A stretch of 64,000 nt of DNA from the NCBI GenBank assembly GCA_947259095.1, contig CAMYLA010000009.1, positions 1-64,000 on the forward strand, written 5' to 3'. The notes under the pieces are model-generated. The model was not told the origin of the DNA, ran no database searches, and saw only the letters and a list, made by a program, of their open reading frames with translations. The translations under genes and the position numbers were made by a program. How positions within the stretch are numbered: position 1 is the stretch's first letter; each line of letters begins with the position of its first letter. Of the stretch, positions 9,191 to 21,797 are shown in pieces. This stretch comes from an uncultured Acidimicrobiaceae bacterium (GTDB taxonomy: Bacteria > Actinomycetota > Acidimicrobiia > Acidimicrobiales > SZUA-35).

Positions 9191-9567
9191 GCTGGACCAC
9201 GATCGGCCTCCTGGCCGCCGGCGCCTACCTGTTCAAGGCGATGGGACTGCTGGTCTTCGGCCCGGCGGCGATCGGCCGACGGAGAAACGATGCGGCACCG
9301 GGGGCCGGCCCGCTCGGCGGCCCGGCAGACCCCGGCGCCATGGCCGAGCCCGGCCTGGCACTGCGGATCGGCCAGCTGCTTCCCCCGGCTCTCCTGGCTG
9401 CACTGGTGGTCAGCCAGACCGTGGTCACCGACTCCCGATTGGTACTCGACGCCAGGTTGGCCGGGGTGGTCGCCGGCACGGTGGCGGTGCTGCGGGGGGC
9501 GCCGTTCTGGCTCGTCCTGGTGATCGCCGCCACCGTGACGGCGGTGCTCAGGGCCGCCGTCGGCTGA
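9187..9567 (+). CDS. azlD: AzlD family branched-chain amino acid exporter subunit
   Basis: The 126-residue membrane protein starts at a GTG that overlaps the azlC stop by four bases. It has the AzlD layout: a first helix (WTTIGLLAAGAYLFKAMG), a hydrophilic segment of about 35 residues, then LLPPALLAALVVSQTVV and two further helices. It is the partner of AzlC. The charged insertion between helices 1 and 2 is longer than in most relatives. Confidence 0.87.
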   Translation: MSWTTIGLLAAGAYLFKAMGLLVFGPAAIGRRRNDAAPGAGPLGGPADPGAMAEPGLALRIGQLLPPALLAALVVSQTVVTDSRLVLDARLAGVVAGTVAVLRGAPFWLVLVIAATVTAVLRAAVG

Positions 9568-9612
9568 TGTCCGGCCCGGCGAACGGGATCGGCCCCGACA
9601 CCGGGCGACCGG

Positions 9613-10506
9613 TCAGGCGTCGAGGTAGCGGGTCACGGCGACACCGGCACCGATCGCTCCCAGCAACGCCCCGACCGCCATCAGCGAGCCGCCGATGAAC
9701 AGGATCTGAGAACTGGGCAAGGCGAAGTCCTTGAACACGAAACTGTCGAGGTTGCCGAAGAAGTTGTCGAACGCCTTGTTGAGCCCGAACACCAGGAAGA
9801 TGCTGAGGAAGGCCCCGATCACCCCCTGGAGCAGACCCTCCAGCATGAACGGGATCCGGATGAACCACTTGGTGGCCCCGACCAGCCGCATCACCTCGAT
9901 CTCTCGACGGCGGGCGAACACCGCGGTTCTGATCGAGTTGTACATCAGCATTGCGGCCGCAACCGCCGACAGCAGGGCGGCGAACAGCATGATCTGTGAG
10001 CTGCCGCGGGAGAAGGTGCTGATGGCCTTGATGTTGTCGCTGGCGAACTCCACCTCGTCGACCCCGGCCAGGATCTGGATCTCGTCGGCGATGGCGCGGA
10101 TCGACTCGACATCGGCATCCTGCGGGGTGACCTGGAACGACGTCGGCAGCTGGTCCGGCTCCACCAGTTCCAGGATCTCCGGCTCGTCGGCGAAGTAGCT
10201 CTGGAACTCGGCGTAGGTCTGCTCCTGATTGACGTAGCGGATCTCTCGGACGTAGATGCTCTTGTCGAGGAAGTCCTCGGTTGCGTCGATCTGTTCCTGT
10301 TGCACCCCGACGTCCATCCAGACGATGAACTCCACCTCGTCCTTGAACACGTTGTTGATCCGGCCGACCCCCTGCTGGACCAGCAGCGACGCCCCCATCA
10401 ACGACAACGAGACCGCCACCGTGAGGATGGTGGCGATGCTCAACGACGGGTTGCGGAACAGGTTCTGGCCTGTTTCCCGGAGGAGGTAATCAGCGCGAAA
10501 TGCCAT
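9613..10506 (-). CDS. ftsX: cell division protein FtsX
   Basis: This 297-residue protein has one N-terminal helix (about 22-45), an extracellular domain, and three C-terminal helices (near 170-195, 220-245, 268-290). That is the four-helix FtsX topology of an ABC-type mechanotransmitter. With FtsE it recruits and activates peptidoglycan hydrolases at the division site. The cytoplasmic loop ARRREIEVMRLVGATKWFIRIPF after helix 2 is the expected FtsE coupling segment. It follows ftsE by 53 bp on the same strand. In many actinobacteria smpB comes next; here the following gene is the convergent azlD. Confidence 0.94.
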   Translation of the reverse strand: MAFRADYLLRETGQNLFRNPSLSIATILTVAVSLSLMGASLLVQQGVGRINNVFKDEVEFIVWMDVGVQQEQIDATEDFLDKSIYVREIRYVNQEQTYAEFQSYFADEPEILELVEPDQLPTSFQVTPQDADVESIRAIADEIQILAGVDEVEFASDNIKAISTFSRGSSQIMLFAALLSAVAAAMLMYNSIRTAVFARRREIEVMRLVGATKWFIRIPFMLEGLLQGVIGAFLSIFLVFGLNKAFDNFFGNLDSFVFKDFALPSSQILFIGGSLMAVGALLGAIGAGVAVTRYLDA

Positions 10507-10559
10507 GGTGCAGTCGTTCTCAGCTCGTTGGTTCGGCTTCTGGTTGCCGTTTGGGGCAG

Positions 10560-11240
10560 CTACTCGTAGACGCCGCGGTCCTGGTCTCTGACGATGACAC
10601 CGTTCGAGAGCTCGATGACACGCTTGCGCATCGTGTCGACGATCCCTCGATCGTGGCTGGCCATCACCACGGTGGTGCCGGTCTTGTTGATGCGGTCCAG
10701 GAGCCGCATGATGCCGATCGACGTTTGCGGATCGAGGTTCCCGGTCGGCTCGTCGGCCAGCAGGATCAGTGGACGGTTGACGAACGCCCTGGCGATCGAA
10801 ACCCGCTGCTGCTCACCGCCGGAGAGCTGATCGGGGTATTTGGTCATCTTGTCGCCGAGGCCGACGAGTTCGCAGATCGCCGGGACCTGGGTTCGGATCA
10901 CGCCCCGGGGGCGGCCGATCACCTCGAGGGCGAACGCCACGTTCTCGGAAACGGTCTTGGTCGGCAGCAACTTGAAATCCTGGAAGACACTTCCGATGTT
11001 GCGGCGAAGCATCGGCACCTTCCAGCTCGACATCTGACCGATGTCCTTGCCCGCCACGAAGATACGACCCGTATCGGGCTCCTCCTGCTTGTTCAGCAGC
11101 CGGAGAAAGGTGGACTTGCCCGACCCGGACGGGCCGACCAGAAAGACGAACTCGCCCTTCGATATATCGGCATCGGCATTTCTCAGTGCGGCCTCGGTCT
11201 GGCCGGGGTATTCCTTCGAGACGCCTTCCAGCTTGATCAT
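10560..11240 (-). CDS. ftsE: cell division ATP-binding protein FtsE
   Basis: This is a 226-residue ABC ATPase. Walker A is GPSGSGKS (near residues 37-44), the Q-loop lies in [10 protein letters not shown], the signature is LSGGEQQR, Walker B is [11 protein letters not shown] and the H-loop is MASHD. All motifs are intact. It energises FtsX-dependent control of cell-wall hydrolases. GAGG about 9 nt upstream supports the ATG at 11240. It sits between prfB (169 bp away) and ftsX, the usual order. Confidence 0.95.
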   Translation of the reverse strand: MIKLEGVSKEYPGQTEAALRNADADISKGEFVFLVGPSGSGKSTFLRLLNKQEEPDTGRIFVAGKDIGQMSSWKVPMLRRNIGSVFQDFKLLPTKTVSENVAFALEVIGRPRGVIRTQVPAICELVGLGDKMTKYPDQLSGGEQQRVSIARAFVNRPLILLADEPTGNLDPQTSIGIMRLLDRINKTGTTVVMASHDRGIVDTMRKRVIELSNGVIVRDQDRGVYE

Positions 11241-11409
11241 CTTTGTGCCTCAGCCTCTTGGTTCTTCTACGCATCCAGGATGGTGGACACCGCGCAGAAC
11301 TCTTTCTCTCCACATGCCAGTCTAGTTGGCCCCGCCACAAACTCACGGACAGGGGGGATCAGACCGGCGATCACCATCGTCACCACCGATGACGGCCATC
11401 GGCGGACCG

Positions 11410-12522
11410 CTATGTGTGGGCCGGTACCGCTCGTCGCCACCGCAACCAGGCCTCCATGAACGGGCCAACGCCGCCGTTGAGCACCGCCTCGGGATTGCCG
11501 GAGGTGTAGCTGCTCCGCTCATCCTTGACCTGCTGGTACGGCTGCAGCACATAGGACCTTATCTGGCTGCCCCACTCGACCTTCTTGGATTCGCCTGCCT
11601 CGTCGGCCAGCTTGTCCTCCCGCTTCTGGCGCTCCAGATCGACCAGCTTCATGGCCAGCATCTGCATGCACCGTTCCTTGTTCTGGTGCTGGCTGCGCTC
11701 GTTCTGGCACGAGACGACCGTGCCGGTCGGGAGGTGGGTGATGCGAACCGCGGAGTCGGTGGTGTTCACGTGCTGGCCGCCGGCCCCCGAAGACCGGAAG
11801 ACGTCGACCCGCAGGTCTTTCTCGTCGATGTCGATCTGGTCGGCTGCGTCCTCGATGTAGGGAACCACGGCGAAGGACGCAAAGGCGGTATGGCGCCGGG
11901 CCTGTGAGTCGAATGGTGAGATCCGCACCAGGCGGTGCACCCCCCGTTCCGCCTGGAGCCAGCCGTAGGCGTAGCGGCCCTTGATCACGAAGTCGGCCGA
12001 GGTTATTCCGGCCTCCTGGCCGTACTGGCAGTCGGTGACCTCGAAACCGAACCCCCGATGCTGAGCCCACTTCCGGTACATCGCCAGCAGCATCTCGGCC
12101 CAGTCCTGAGAATCGGTGCCGCCGGCCCCGGAGTGGACCTCGCAGACCGCATCACCCTCGTCGTAGCGTCCGGTGAACAAAGCCCGCAGCTCCAGTTCGG
12201 CGAACTCGGCATGCAGTGCGGAGATCAGGTCGACCGCCTCGGTCTCGAGGGCCTCGTCGCTCTCCTCCCTCGACAGCTCGAAGAGGGTCTCGGCGTCCTC
12301 GACCTGGCCCGAGAGCCGGTCGAACAGGTCGAGATCCTCCTTCACCGTGGTGAACTCGGTTTGCATGACCCGGGCCCGCTCGGCGTCGTCCCACAGGTCG
12401 GGGCGGCCCATCTCGGTTTCGAGCTGGGGCAGCCTGGCCCGTAGCTCGCCCACCCGAAGGTACTCTTCGGCTTCGTCGAGTTCGGTCCGCAGGCTCTTCA
12501 GGTCTTCCGATAGATCGGCCAT
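11410..12522 (-). CDS. prfB: peptide chain release factor 2
   Basis: The 370-residue class I release factor has SSGAGGQHVNTTDSAVR, containing the GGQ peptidyl-hydrolysis motif, in the second half. The UGA/UAA-recognition tripeptide SPF lies in ISPFDSQARRH. The factor terminates translation at UGA and UAA. The frame is continuous from the ATG, so the programmed +1 frameshift that autoregulates many prfB genes is absent. GGGGAG precedes the start by 2-3 nt. The gene is 95 bp after secA. Confidence 0.96.
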   Translation of the reverse strand: MADLSEDLKSLRTELDEAEEYLRVGELRARLPQLETEMGRPDLWDDAERARVMQTEFTTVKEDLDLFDRLSGQVEDAETLFELSREESDEALETEAVDLISALHAEFAELELRALFTGRYDEGDAVCEVHSGAGGTDSQDWAEMLLAMYRKWAQHRGFGFEVTDCQYGQEAGITSADFVIKGRYAYGWLQAERGVHRLVRISPFDSQARRHTAFASFAVVPYIEDAADQIDIDEKDLRVDVFRSSGAGGQHVNTTDSAVRITHLPTGTVVSCQNERSQHQNKERCMQMLAMKLVDLERQKREDKLADEAGESKKVEWGSQIRSYVLQPYQQVKDERSSYTSGNPEAVLNGGVGPFMEAWLRWRRAVPAHT

Positions 12523-12617
12523 TACTCCCCGAAACTAGGTGGTGGGTGCCTCGGAACGGCCGATGGTCGGCCGCCGGGGGCGATGACCCGGGCCCGCCGG
12601 CCGGAACGGCCGACCCC

Positions 12618-15383
<2,766 letters not shown>

Positions 15384-15501
15384 TCCATCGACCAGTCTAT
15401 GTGCCCCGGGCGGTTGCCCGGCGCCGGGGAGGTGGGCCTGCGGCCGAAATCGGCAAGCAGGCGAGGGGGTCGGCGGGTGGCGGGGGGAGCCTCGGCGACC
15501 G

Positions 15502-16062
15502 CTATTCCACGTCGATCAGACCGATATTGCCGTCCTCGCGGCGGTACACCACCGCCGATTTCTCGGTGTCTGCGTTCTGAAAGACGTAGAAGTCGTGGTT
15601 CAGCAGGTCCATCTGGAGGGCAGCCTCCTGCGGATCCATGGCCGCAACGTCGAATCGTTTCGTCTTGACGATCTTGTAGACCGACACGGGCTGTTCGCCG
15701 TCGGCGAGCAGCGATTCCGGCACCAGCTCAGTATCGATGGCCGGCCGCTCCCGGCTCCTGTTTCGTTTCTGGACCTTCGTCTTGAGTTTTCGGAGCTGGC
15801 GCTCCAGCTTCTCGACCGCCAGGTCGATGGCGGTGAACCCGTCGGGGGCCGACACCTTGCATCGGATGTGGTGTCCGTGGCCCTCCATGGTCACCTCACA
15901 GATCTCCTTGTTGTCGATCCGGGGGTTCTTCTCTTCCCAGAAGTGGACTTCCGCCCGATCCATCCCCGCCAGGTACTTGTCGAGGCGGCCGATCTTCTCG
16001 TGGGCTTGACGACGTAACGACTCGGACACTGTGGTGTGCCGACCGCTGACGGTTATCTCCAT
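15502..16062 (-). CDS. hpf: ribosome hibernation promoting factor, long form
   Basis: The ATG at 16062 is chosen because AGGAGA lies 8 nt upstream and the protein then begins MEITVSGRH as in the family. An open frame extends much further upstream but is only a shadow of comF. The 186-residue product has the N-terminal HPF/YfiA beta-alpha fold (residues 1 to about 105) and a C-terminal dimerisation domain (about 125-186, including HDFYVFQNADT and VVYRREDGNIGLI). The long form joins ribosomes into inactive 100S dimers in stationary phase or stress. It lies 118 bp before secA. Confidence 0.94.
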   Translation of the reverse strand: MEITVSGRHTTVSESLRRQAHEKIGRLDKYLAGMDRAEVHFWEEKNPRIDNKEICEVTMEGHGHHIRCKVSAPDGFTAIDLAVEKLERQLRKLKTKVQKRNRSRERPAIDTELVPESLLADGEQPVSVYKIVKTKRFDVAAMDPQEAALQMDLLNHDFYVFQNADTEKSAVVYRREDGNIGLIDVE

Positions 16063-16145
16063 CGGGTTCGTCTCCTGTGGGGTAGTCCGATGCCCCAACC
16101 CTATAGGAAGCGCCGCCGATCCTCCGACAGAAGGGGCCCGGCAAT

Positions 16146-16880
16146 TCAGCCCTCCGCACGGGCGACGGCCGCCCCGATCACGGTGACGGCTCCCGCTGCT
16201 CGCAGCGCCTGTGCAGCAGCGGAAAGCGAGGCCCCGGTGGTGATCACGTCGTCCACGACGAGGACCCGGTCCGGACAGCGCACCGGGGCCCACAGCTCCG
16301 GCCCCGAAAGGCGGGCGAGGCGACCGAGGCCGGCCTGGCGCTGGCCACGGCGACGGATCAGCAGCCGTTTTGCGCCGATGCCGAGCCCGGCGGCCACCCC
16401 GTCGGCCAGCAGGCGGCCCTGATCGTAGCCACGGCGCCGCCGTCCGGCGCTGCTTGCCGGAACCCAGGTGACCAAATCGAAGGGCCGACCGGACCGATGC
16501 CCGCCGACGATGGGGACCCCGCGATCGGCTCGCCCGCCTCCGGCGAAAACCGGCCAGACCCGGCTCCCGCCATCGACTCGGACCGGGTCTTGATCTATCG
16601 TTGCCCGGCCGGCGAGCCGGGGCTGGGCGGCGAGCAGCTTGCCGAGTTGGCGCAGGACGTCTCGCCGACCCCGGTTCTTGGCCGCCACCACGATTCGCCG
16701 CATCAGCTCGTCGTAGAGGAACAGCGCCTCGGCGCCGTCGCACCCCTGTGGCGCCACGAACCGGCCACCGGGACGGGCCCGATCGAGACAGCTCCGGCAC
16801 ACGGCGGCCGAAGAACCGAGCCGGCCGACCCAGAGGGATCGGCCGGCCCCACATCCGGGACAGTCTCGTGCCAGCAACAC
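16146..16880 (-). CDS. comF: ComF-family phosphoribosyltransferase
   Basis: A zinc-binding CPGCG...CRSC motif at the N-terminus is followed by a type I phosphoribosyltransferase fold whose PRPP loop is RVLVVDDVITTGAS. That is the ComF layout; such proteins are linked to DNA uptake or nucleotide salvage. I place the start at GTG 16880, six residues before the first Cys. TATCTT lies 7 nt before it, which would fit a leaderless mRNA. An upstream TTG at 16955 in the same frame has no better support. A Gly/Arg-rich stretch between the zinc site and the catalytic core is typical. The gene lies 83 bp before hpf. Confidence 0.85.
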   Translation of the reverse strand: MLLARDCPGCGAGRSLWVGRLGSSAAVCRSCLDRARPGGRFVAPQGCDGAEALFLYDELMRRIVVAAKNRGRRDVLRQLGKLLAAQPRLAGRATIDQDPVRVDGGSRVWPVFAGGGRADRGVPIVGGHRSGRPFDLVTWVPASSAGRRRRGYDQGRLLADGVAAGLGIGAKRLLIRRRGQRQAGLGRLARLSGPELWAPVRCPDRVLVVDDVITTGASLSAAAQALRAAGAVTVIGAAVARAEG

Positions 16881-16958
16881 AGCGCCGAAGATAGTGCGAC
16901 CGAGTGACAGCGCCGGTCGTCGGAACCGGTTGGCCCGCCGCAGGCGGCAGACCAACTA

Positions 16959-16985
16959 CCTGGCCGGCGCCTGCCGCCGGCCAGG
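16959..16985 (-). terminator. strong hairpin immediately after sahH
   Basis: A perfect 11 bp inverted repeat (cctggccggcg / cgccggccagg) with a 5 nt loop begins 4 nt after the sahH stop codon, before comF on the same strand. It lacks a T-run, as many GC-rich actinobacterial terminators do. It probably separates the sahH transcript from comF-hpf-secA. Confidence 0.6.
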
Positions 16986-16989
16986 GTGC

Positions 16990-18462
<1,473 letters not shown>

Positions 18463-18613
18463 AGCTCAGCTCCCTGAGTGTTCGGGTTGTTGGGGGGCTG
18501 AGGCCTGCTGGCCCGAATCACGACAGCCCGAAGTAAGCCATCAGGATACTGCGATCGCTCGGCGGTGAGGGCCACCTCACCCCGACACCGGCCGGAATGA
18601 GGCCCGAACGGCC

Positions 18614-18856
18614 TCACCCCTCCTGGTTGAAGGTGGGCTCGATCCCCTTGTCGGCGGCCAGGGCGGTGAGCCGATCATGCTCGTTCTGGTCGACCGTTTC
18701 GGCCTCGTCGATGAGCATGACCGGGATGTCGCCGTCGATCCTGTAGCGACGCAACAACCGCGGGTTGTAGAGGATCGACTCGTCCTCGATGTACAGCAGC
18801 GGGCCCTTGTCCTCCGGGCAGGCGAGTATTTCCAGCAGTTGTGGATCGAGCGACAT
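18614..18856 (-). CDS. Trm112-like small protein lacking most zinc cysteines
   Basis: The ATG at 18856 has AGGGAGGG 3 nt upstream, which fixes the start; the product has 80 residues. The opening MSLDPQLLEILACPEDKGPL and the following IPVMLIDEAET match the Trm112/YcaR family. Those small zinc proteins activate methyltransferases in eukaryotes and archaea and are of unclear role in bacteria. Relatives usually carry two CxxC pairs. Here only Cys13 remains: the first pair reads CPED and the second is replaced by YNPRLLRRYR. Structural zinc is therefore unlikely. It sits between manA and sahH. Confidence 0.75.
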   Translation of the reverse strand: MSLDPQLLEILACPEDKGPLLYIEDESILYNPRLLRRYRIDGDIPVMLIDEAETVDQNEHDRLTALAADKGIEPTFNQEG

Positions 18857-18989
18857 ATGCCCTCCCTTGGCCGATTCCCGGTCATCGTAGCGGCCCCCGG
18901 GGGGCCCTCGACCACCCGCGGTTCGATCGACAACAACAAGGATGAGACCGATACGGGCCACTCAGCCCGACGAGAACGATCCGGGCGAC

Positions 18990-20252
18990 TCAGCCAGACG
19001 GCTCGACGCCGACGGTGGCCCGCCAGGCCACGGTGGTGCCGGGCCGGCCATCCTCGATCGTGTAGCGCCGGGTGGCGTGGCCGATGAAACAGGCCGAACC
19101 TGCGTCGAGGGCGAGGCGCCGGCCACCGCTGGTCAGCGACAGCCGGCCGGCGGTGACCAGGACGATCTCCGGACCCCGGGTTTCGAACGATGGGTGGCCG
19201 AGGTCGCCTGTGGTGGCGTCGAGCCTGGTCAGGCTGAACTCCGGGGCCGGGGTGTCGAACCGGTGGACCGGCCCGGTAGGGGTCTGGACCGGGGGCGGGC
19301 CGGGCCGGTAGTCAACCACCTCCAGGAGTTGGTCGACGTCGACGTGTTTGCCGGTGAGGCCGCCCCGCAGCACGTTGTCGCTGTTGGCCATCAGCTCCAC
19401 ACCGACGCCGCGCAGATAGCTGTGGAGGTTCCCGGCGGCGAGGAACACCGCCTGGCCCGGCGCCAGCGAGACGTGGTTCATCAGCATCGCAAGCACAACA
19501 CCGATATCGCCGGGGAAGGCGGTGGCGATGCGACCGGTCCAGGCGATCTCGGCCCCGAACTCGGCGAGCAACCGGGCGCCGTCGCCGCCCCCGGTTGGAG
19601 CACCGGCGGCCGCCGACAACGCTGCGGCACCGGTGACGGCGGCGTCGACCAGCGGTCCCCGGCGATCGGCGGGAAGGCGGAGCAGCCAGCCGACGGTTTC
19701 GGCCAGGACCTCATCGTCGCTGCCGTCGCCATCGAGATGCCGGGTGAGCTCCGACAACCGGTCGGCTCCGGCGGCCGAAGCCAGGCCTCCGATGAGTCGT
19801 CTGGAATCGGCCAGGGCACGGAATCCGCACTTGGCCTCGAACGGTGTCAGGGCACAGATCAGCTCCGGTTTGTGCTTGTCGTCGCGGTAGTTGCGATGCG
19901 GTGCTGCCAGGTCGATGCCCGCCGCGTTCTCCGCCGCAAAGCCGACCTGGGCCTGTCGGGCACTGGGGTGGGCCTGGATCGACAACGGCTTGGCCGCAGC
20001 GAGGATCTTCAGCAGGAACGGGAACTCGCCGAATCGAGCCCCGGTCCGGGGCCCCAGTGTGGTGCTCGGATTCTGGGCCACCAGCCGGTCGAGGCCGGTG
20101 CCGGTGTCGACCAGGGTGCTCGGTGCGGTCCGGTGGGCCCCAAGCCAGTACTCGGCCTGGGGGTGACCAGGGGCGGGCGTGCCGAGCAGGTCGGCGATGG
20201 CTCGCCGGTCTCCCCAGTCGTAGTCCCGAATGACGCCCTGCAGCAGGTGCAT
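18990..20252 (-). CDS. manA: mannose-6-phosphate isomerase, class I
   Basis: The 420-residue protein opens GVIRDYDWGDR. It holds the type I PMI zinc/substrate motifs QAHPSARQAQ, YRDDKHKPELICALTPFEAKCGF and, later, AGNLHSYLRGVGVELMANSDNV. The enzyme interconverts fructose-6-phosphate and mannose-6-phosphate, feeding ManB. I use the ATG at 20252; a TTG codon directly before it (20255) is also in frame. The upstream region lacks a good Shine-Dalgarno. It lies 73 bp downstream of manB on the same strand, so co-transcription is likely. Confidence 0.93.
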   Translation of the reverse strand: MHLLQGVIRDYDWGDRRAIADLLGTPAPGHPQAEYWLGAHRTAPSTLVDTGTGLDRLVAQNPSTTLGPRTGARFGEFPFLLKILAAAKPLSIQAHPSARQAQVGFAAENAAGIDLAAPHRNYRDDKHKPELICALTPFEAKCGFRALADSRRLIGGLASAAGADRLSELTRHLDGDGSDDEVLAETVGWLLRLPADRRGPLVDAAVTGAAALSAAAGAPTGGGDGARLLAEFGAEIAWTGRIATAFPGDIGVVLAMLMNHVSLAPGQAVFLAAGNLHSYLRGVGVELMANSDNVLRGGLTGKHVDVDQLLEVVDYRPGPPPVQTPTGPVHRFDTPAPEFSLTRLDATTGDLGHPSFETRGPEIVLVTAGRLSLTSGGRRLALDAGSACFIGHATRRYTIEDGRPGTTVAWRATVGVEPSG

Positions 20253-20325
20253 CAAGACGGGCCCCGTGTCGCGGTGCCGACGGGACGGCCCCTCCGATTC
20301 GACTCCAACGACTCGGTCCCCCGGA

Positions 20326-21711
20326 TCAGCCGACCGAGGACATGACGGACTGCACCTCGGCCACCCGGCGGGCCACCTCCTCGTCGGAGGCCGCCTCGAG
20401 GTTCAGCCGGAGCAACGGTTCGGTGTTGGAGGCCCGAAGATTGAACCACCAGTCGCCGTGGTCAACCGTCAACCCGTCCAGACGATCACTCTCGGCATCG
20501 TCGTAGTGGGCCGCCACCGCCTCGATGACCGCCGCCGCATCGGAGACCCGGGTGTTGATCTCGCCCGAATTCGAGTATCTCTGCAGCGGGGCCAGCAGCT
20601 GGGAGAGCGTCCCGTCGAACCGGGCCAGCTGTTCCAGGATCATCACTGTGGCGATCAGCCCGGAGTCGGCCCGCCAGTTCTCCCGGAAGTAGTAGTGAGC
20701 CGAGTGCTCCCCACCGAACGCGGCCCCCGTCTCGGCCATCGTCTGCTTGATGAAGGAGTGGCCGACCCGGGATCGCAGCGGCTCCCCGCCACTCTCACTG
20801 ACCACCTCGGGAACGACCTTCGAGCAGATGAGGTTGTAGATCACGGTGGCGCCGGGATCGTCGGCGAGGATCGACTTGGCCAGCAGCGCCGTGGTCAGCG
20901 AGCCGGAGACCGGCTCGGCCTTCTCGTCGACCAGGAAGACCCGGTCTGCGTCGCCGTCGAACGCCAGGCCGATGTCGGCGCCGGTCTCCAGGACCCGGGC
21001 CCGCAGATCGGCCAGGTTCTCCTCCTGGATCGGGTTGGCCTCGTGGTTGGGGAACGTGCCGTCCAGTTCGGGATACATGATCTCCAGCTCGAACGGCAGT
21101 TGGCCGAACACCTCCGGCACCACCAGCCCACCCATGCCGTTGGCGGTGTCGGCGATCACCTTCATGGGGCGAAGCCCTTCGGCGTCGATGAAGGTCCTGA
21201 CGTGATCGCCGAAGGCCTTCAACAGGTCGAGCTCGGAGCGCTTGCCCGGGGTGACCGTCGCCGACGGCTCGAGCTCACCGCCGAGCCGATCGGCTGCGAC
21301 AGCCTTGATCCTGTCGAGGCCGGTGTCCTCGCCGATGGGAGCGGCCCCGCTGCGGCACATCTTGATGCCGTTGTACTGGGCCGGATTGTGGGAGGCGGTG
21401 AACACGACCCCCGGCATGTCGAGCGAACCGGATGCGTAGTAGAGCATGTCTGTCGAGCAGAGTCCGATGTCGGTCACATCGAGCCCGCACGACAGCACAC
21501 CCTCGGCGAAAGCGTCGACCAGTTCGGGGCCCGAGGGCCGCATGTCGCGGCCGATCACCACCGAGGTCGTCTCCGGTTCGACCTCGGCCAGGAAGGTGCT
21601 GAGCCCGACGCCCAACGCCCGACAGATGTGGGCGTTGATCTGATCGGGATAGGTGCCTCGAATGTCGTAGGCCTTGACGATGGAATCGAGCGAGCTGTCC
21701 GTACTGGTCAC
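20326..21711 (-). CDS. manB: phosphomannomutase/phosphoglucomutase
   Basis: This is a 461-residue alpha-D-phosphohexomutase with four domains. The phosphoserine loop is VFTASHNPAQYNG (Ser near 106), the metal loop is FDGDADRVF, the sugar-binding loop is GGEHSAHYYFRE and the phosphate-binding loop RASNTEPLLRLN is C-terminal. It converts mannose-6-phosphate to mannose-1-phosphate, and possibly glucose-6-phosphate as well. The start is a GTG with TACCCT 6 nt upstream, again compatible with leaderless initiation, although GAGGG also overlaps that gap. It precedes manA. The next step, GDP-mannose pyrophosphorylase, is not in the window. Confidence 0.94.
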   Translation of the reverse strand: MTSTDSSLDSIVKAYDIRGTYPDQINAHICRALGVGLSTFLAEVEPETTSVVIGRDMRPSGPELVDAFAEGVLSCGLDVTDIGLCSTDMLYYASGSLDMPGVVFTASHNPAQYNGIKMCRSGAAPIGEDTGLDRIKAVAADRLGGELEPSATVTPGKRSELDLLKAFGDHVRTFIDAEGLRPMKVIADTANGMGGLVVPEVFGQLPFELEIMYPELDGTFPNHEANPIQEENLADLRARVLETGADIGLAFDGDADRVFLVDEKAEPVSGSLTTALLAKSILADDPGATVIYNLICSKVVPEVVSESGGEPLRSRVGHSFIKQTMAETGAAFGGEHSAHYYFRENWRADSGLIATVMILEQLARFDGTLSQLLAPLQRYSNSGEINTRVSDAAAVIEAVAAHYDDAESDRLDGLTVDHGDWWFNLRASNTEPLLRLNLEAASDEEVARRVAEVQSVMSSVG

Positions 21712-21797
21712 GCCCTCAGGGTAACGAAACCGGACCGATCAACCGGCGACGGCGGCCAATCACCGTCCGTCGGCGATCGGGGCAGGCAGGGTCGGCA

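Noticed and set aside
9568..9612. smpB or tmRNA after ftsX
   Set aside because: The gene after ftsX is the convergent azlD and no smpB-like sequence is visible in the window.
12400..12522. programmed frameshift in prfB
   Set aside because: The frame runs unbroken from the ATG through the GGQ motif; no internal UGA is present.
18463..18600. possible SAH or SAM riboswitch before sahH
   Set aside because: I looked for the conserved core segments and could not find a matching arrangement. A covariance-model search would settle it.
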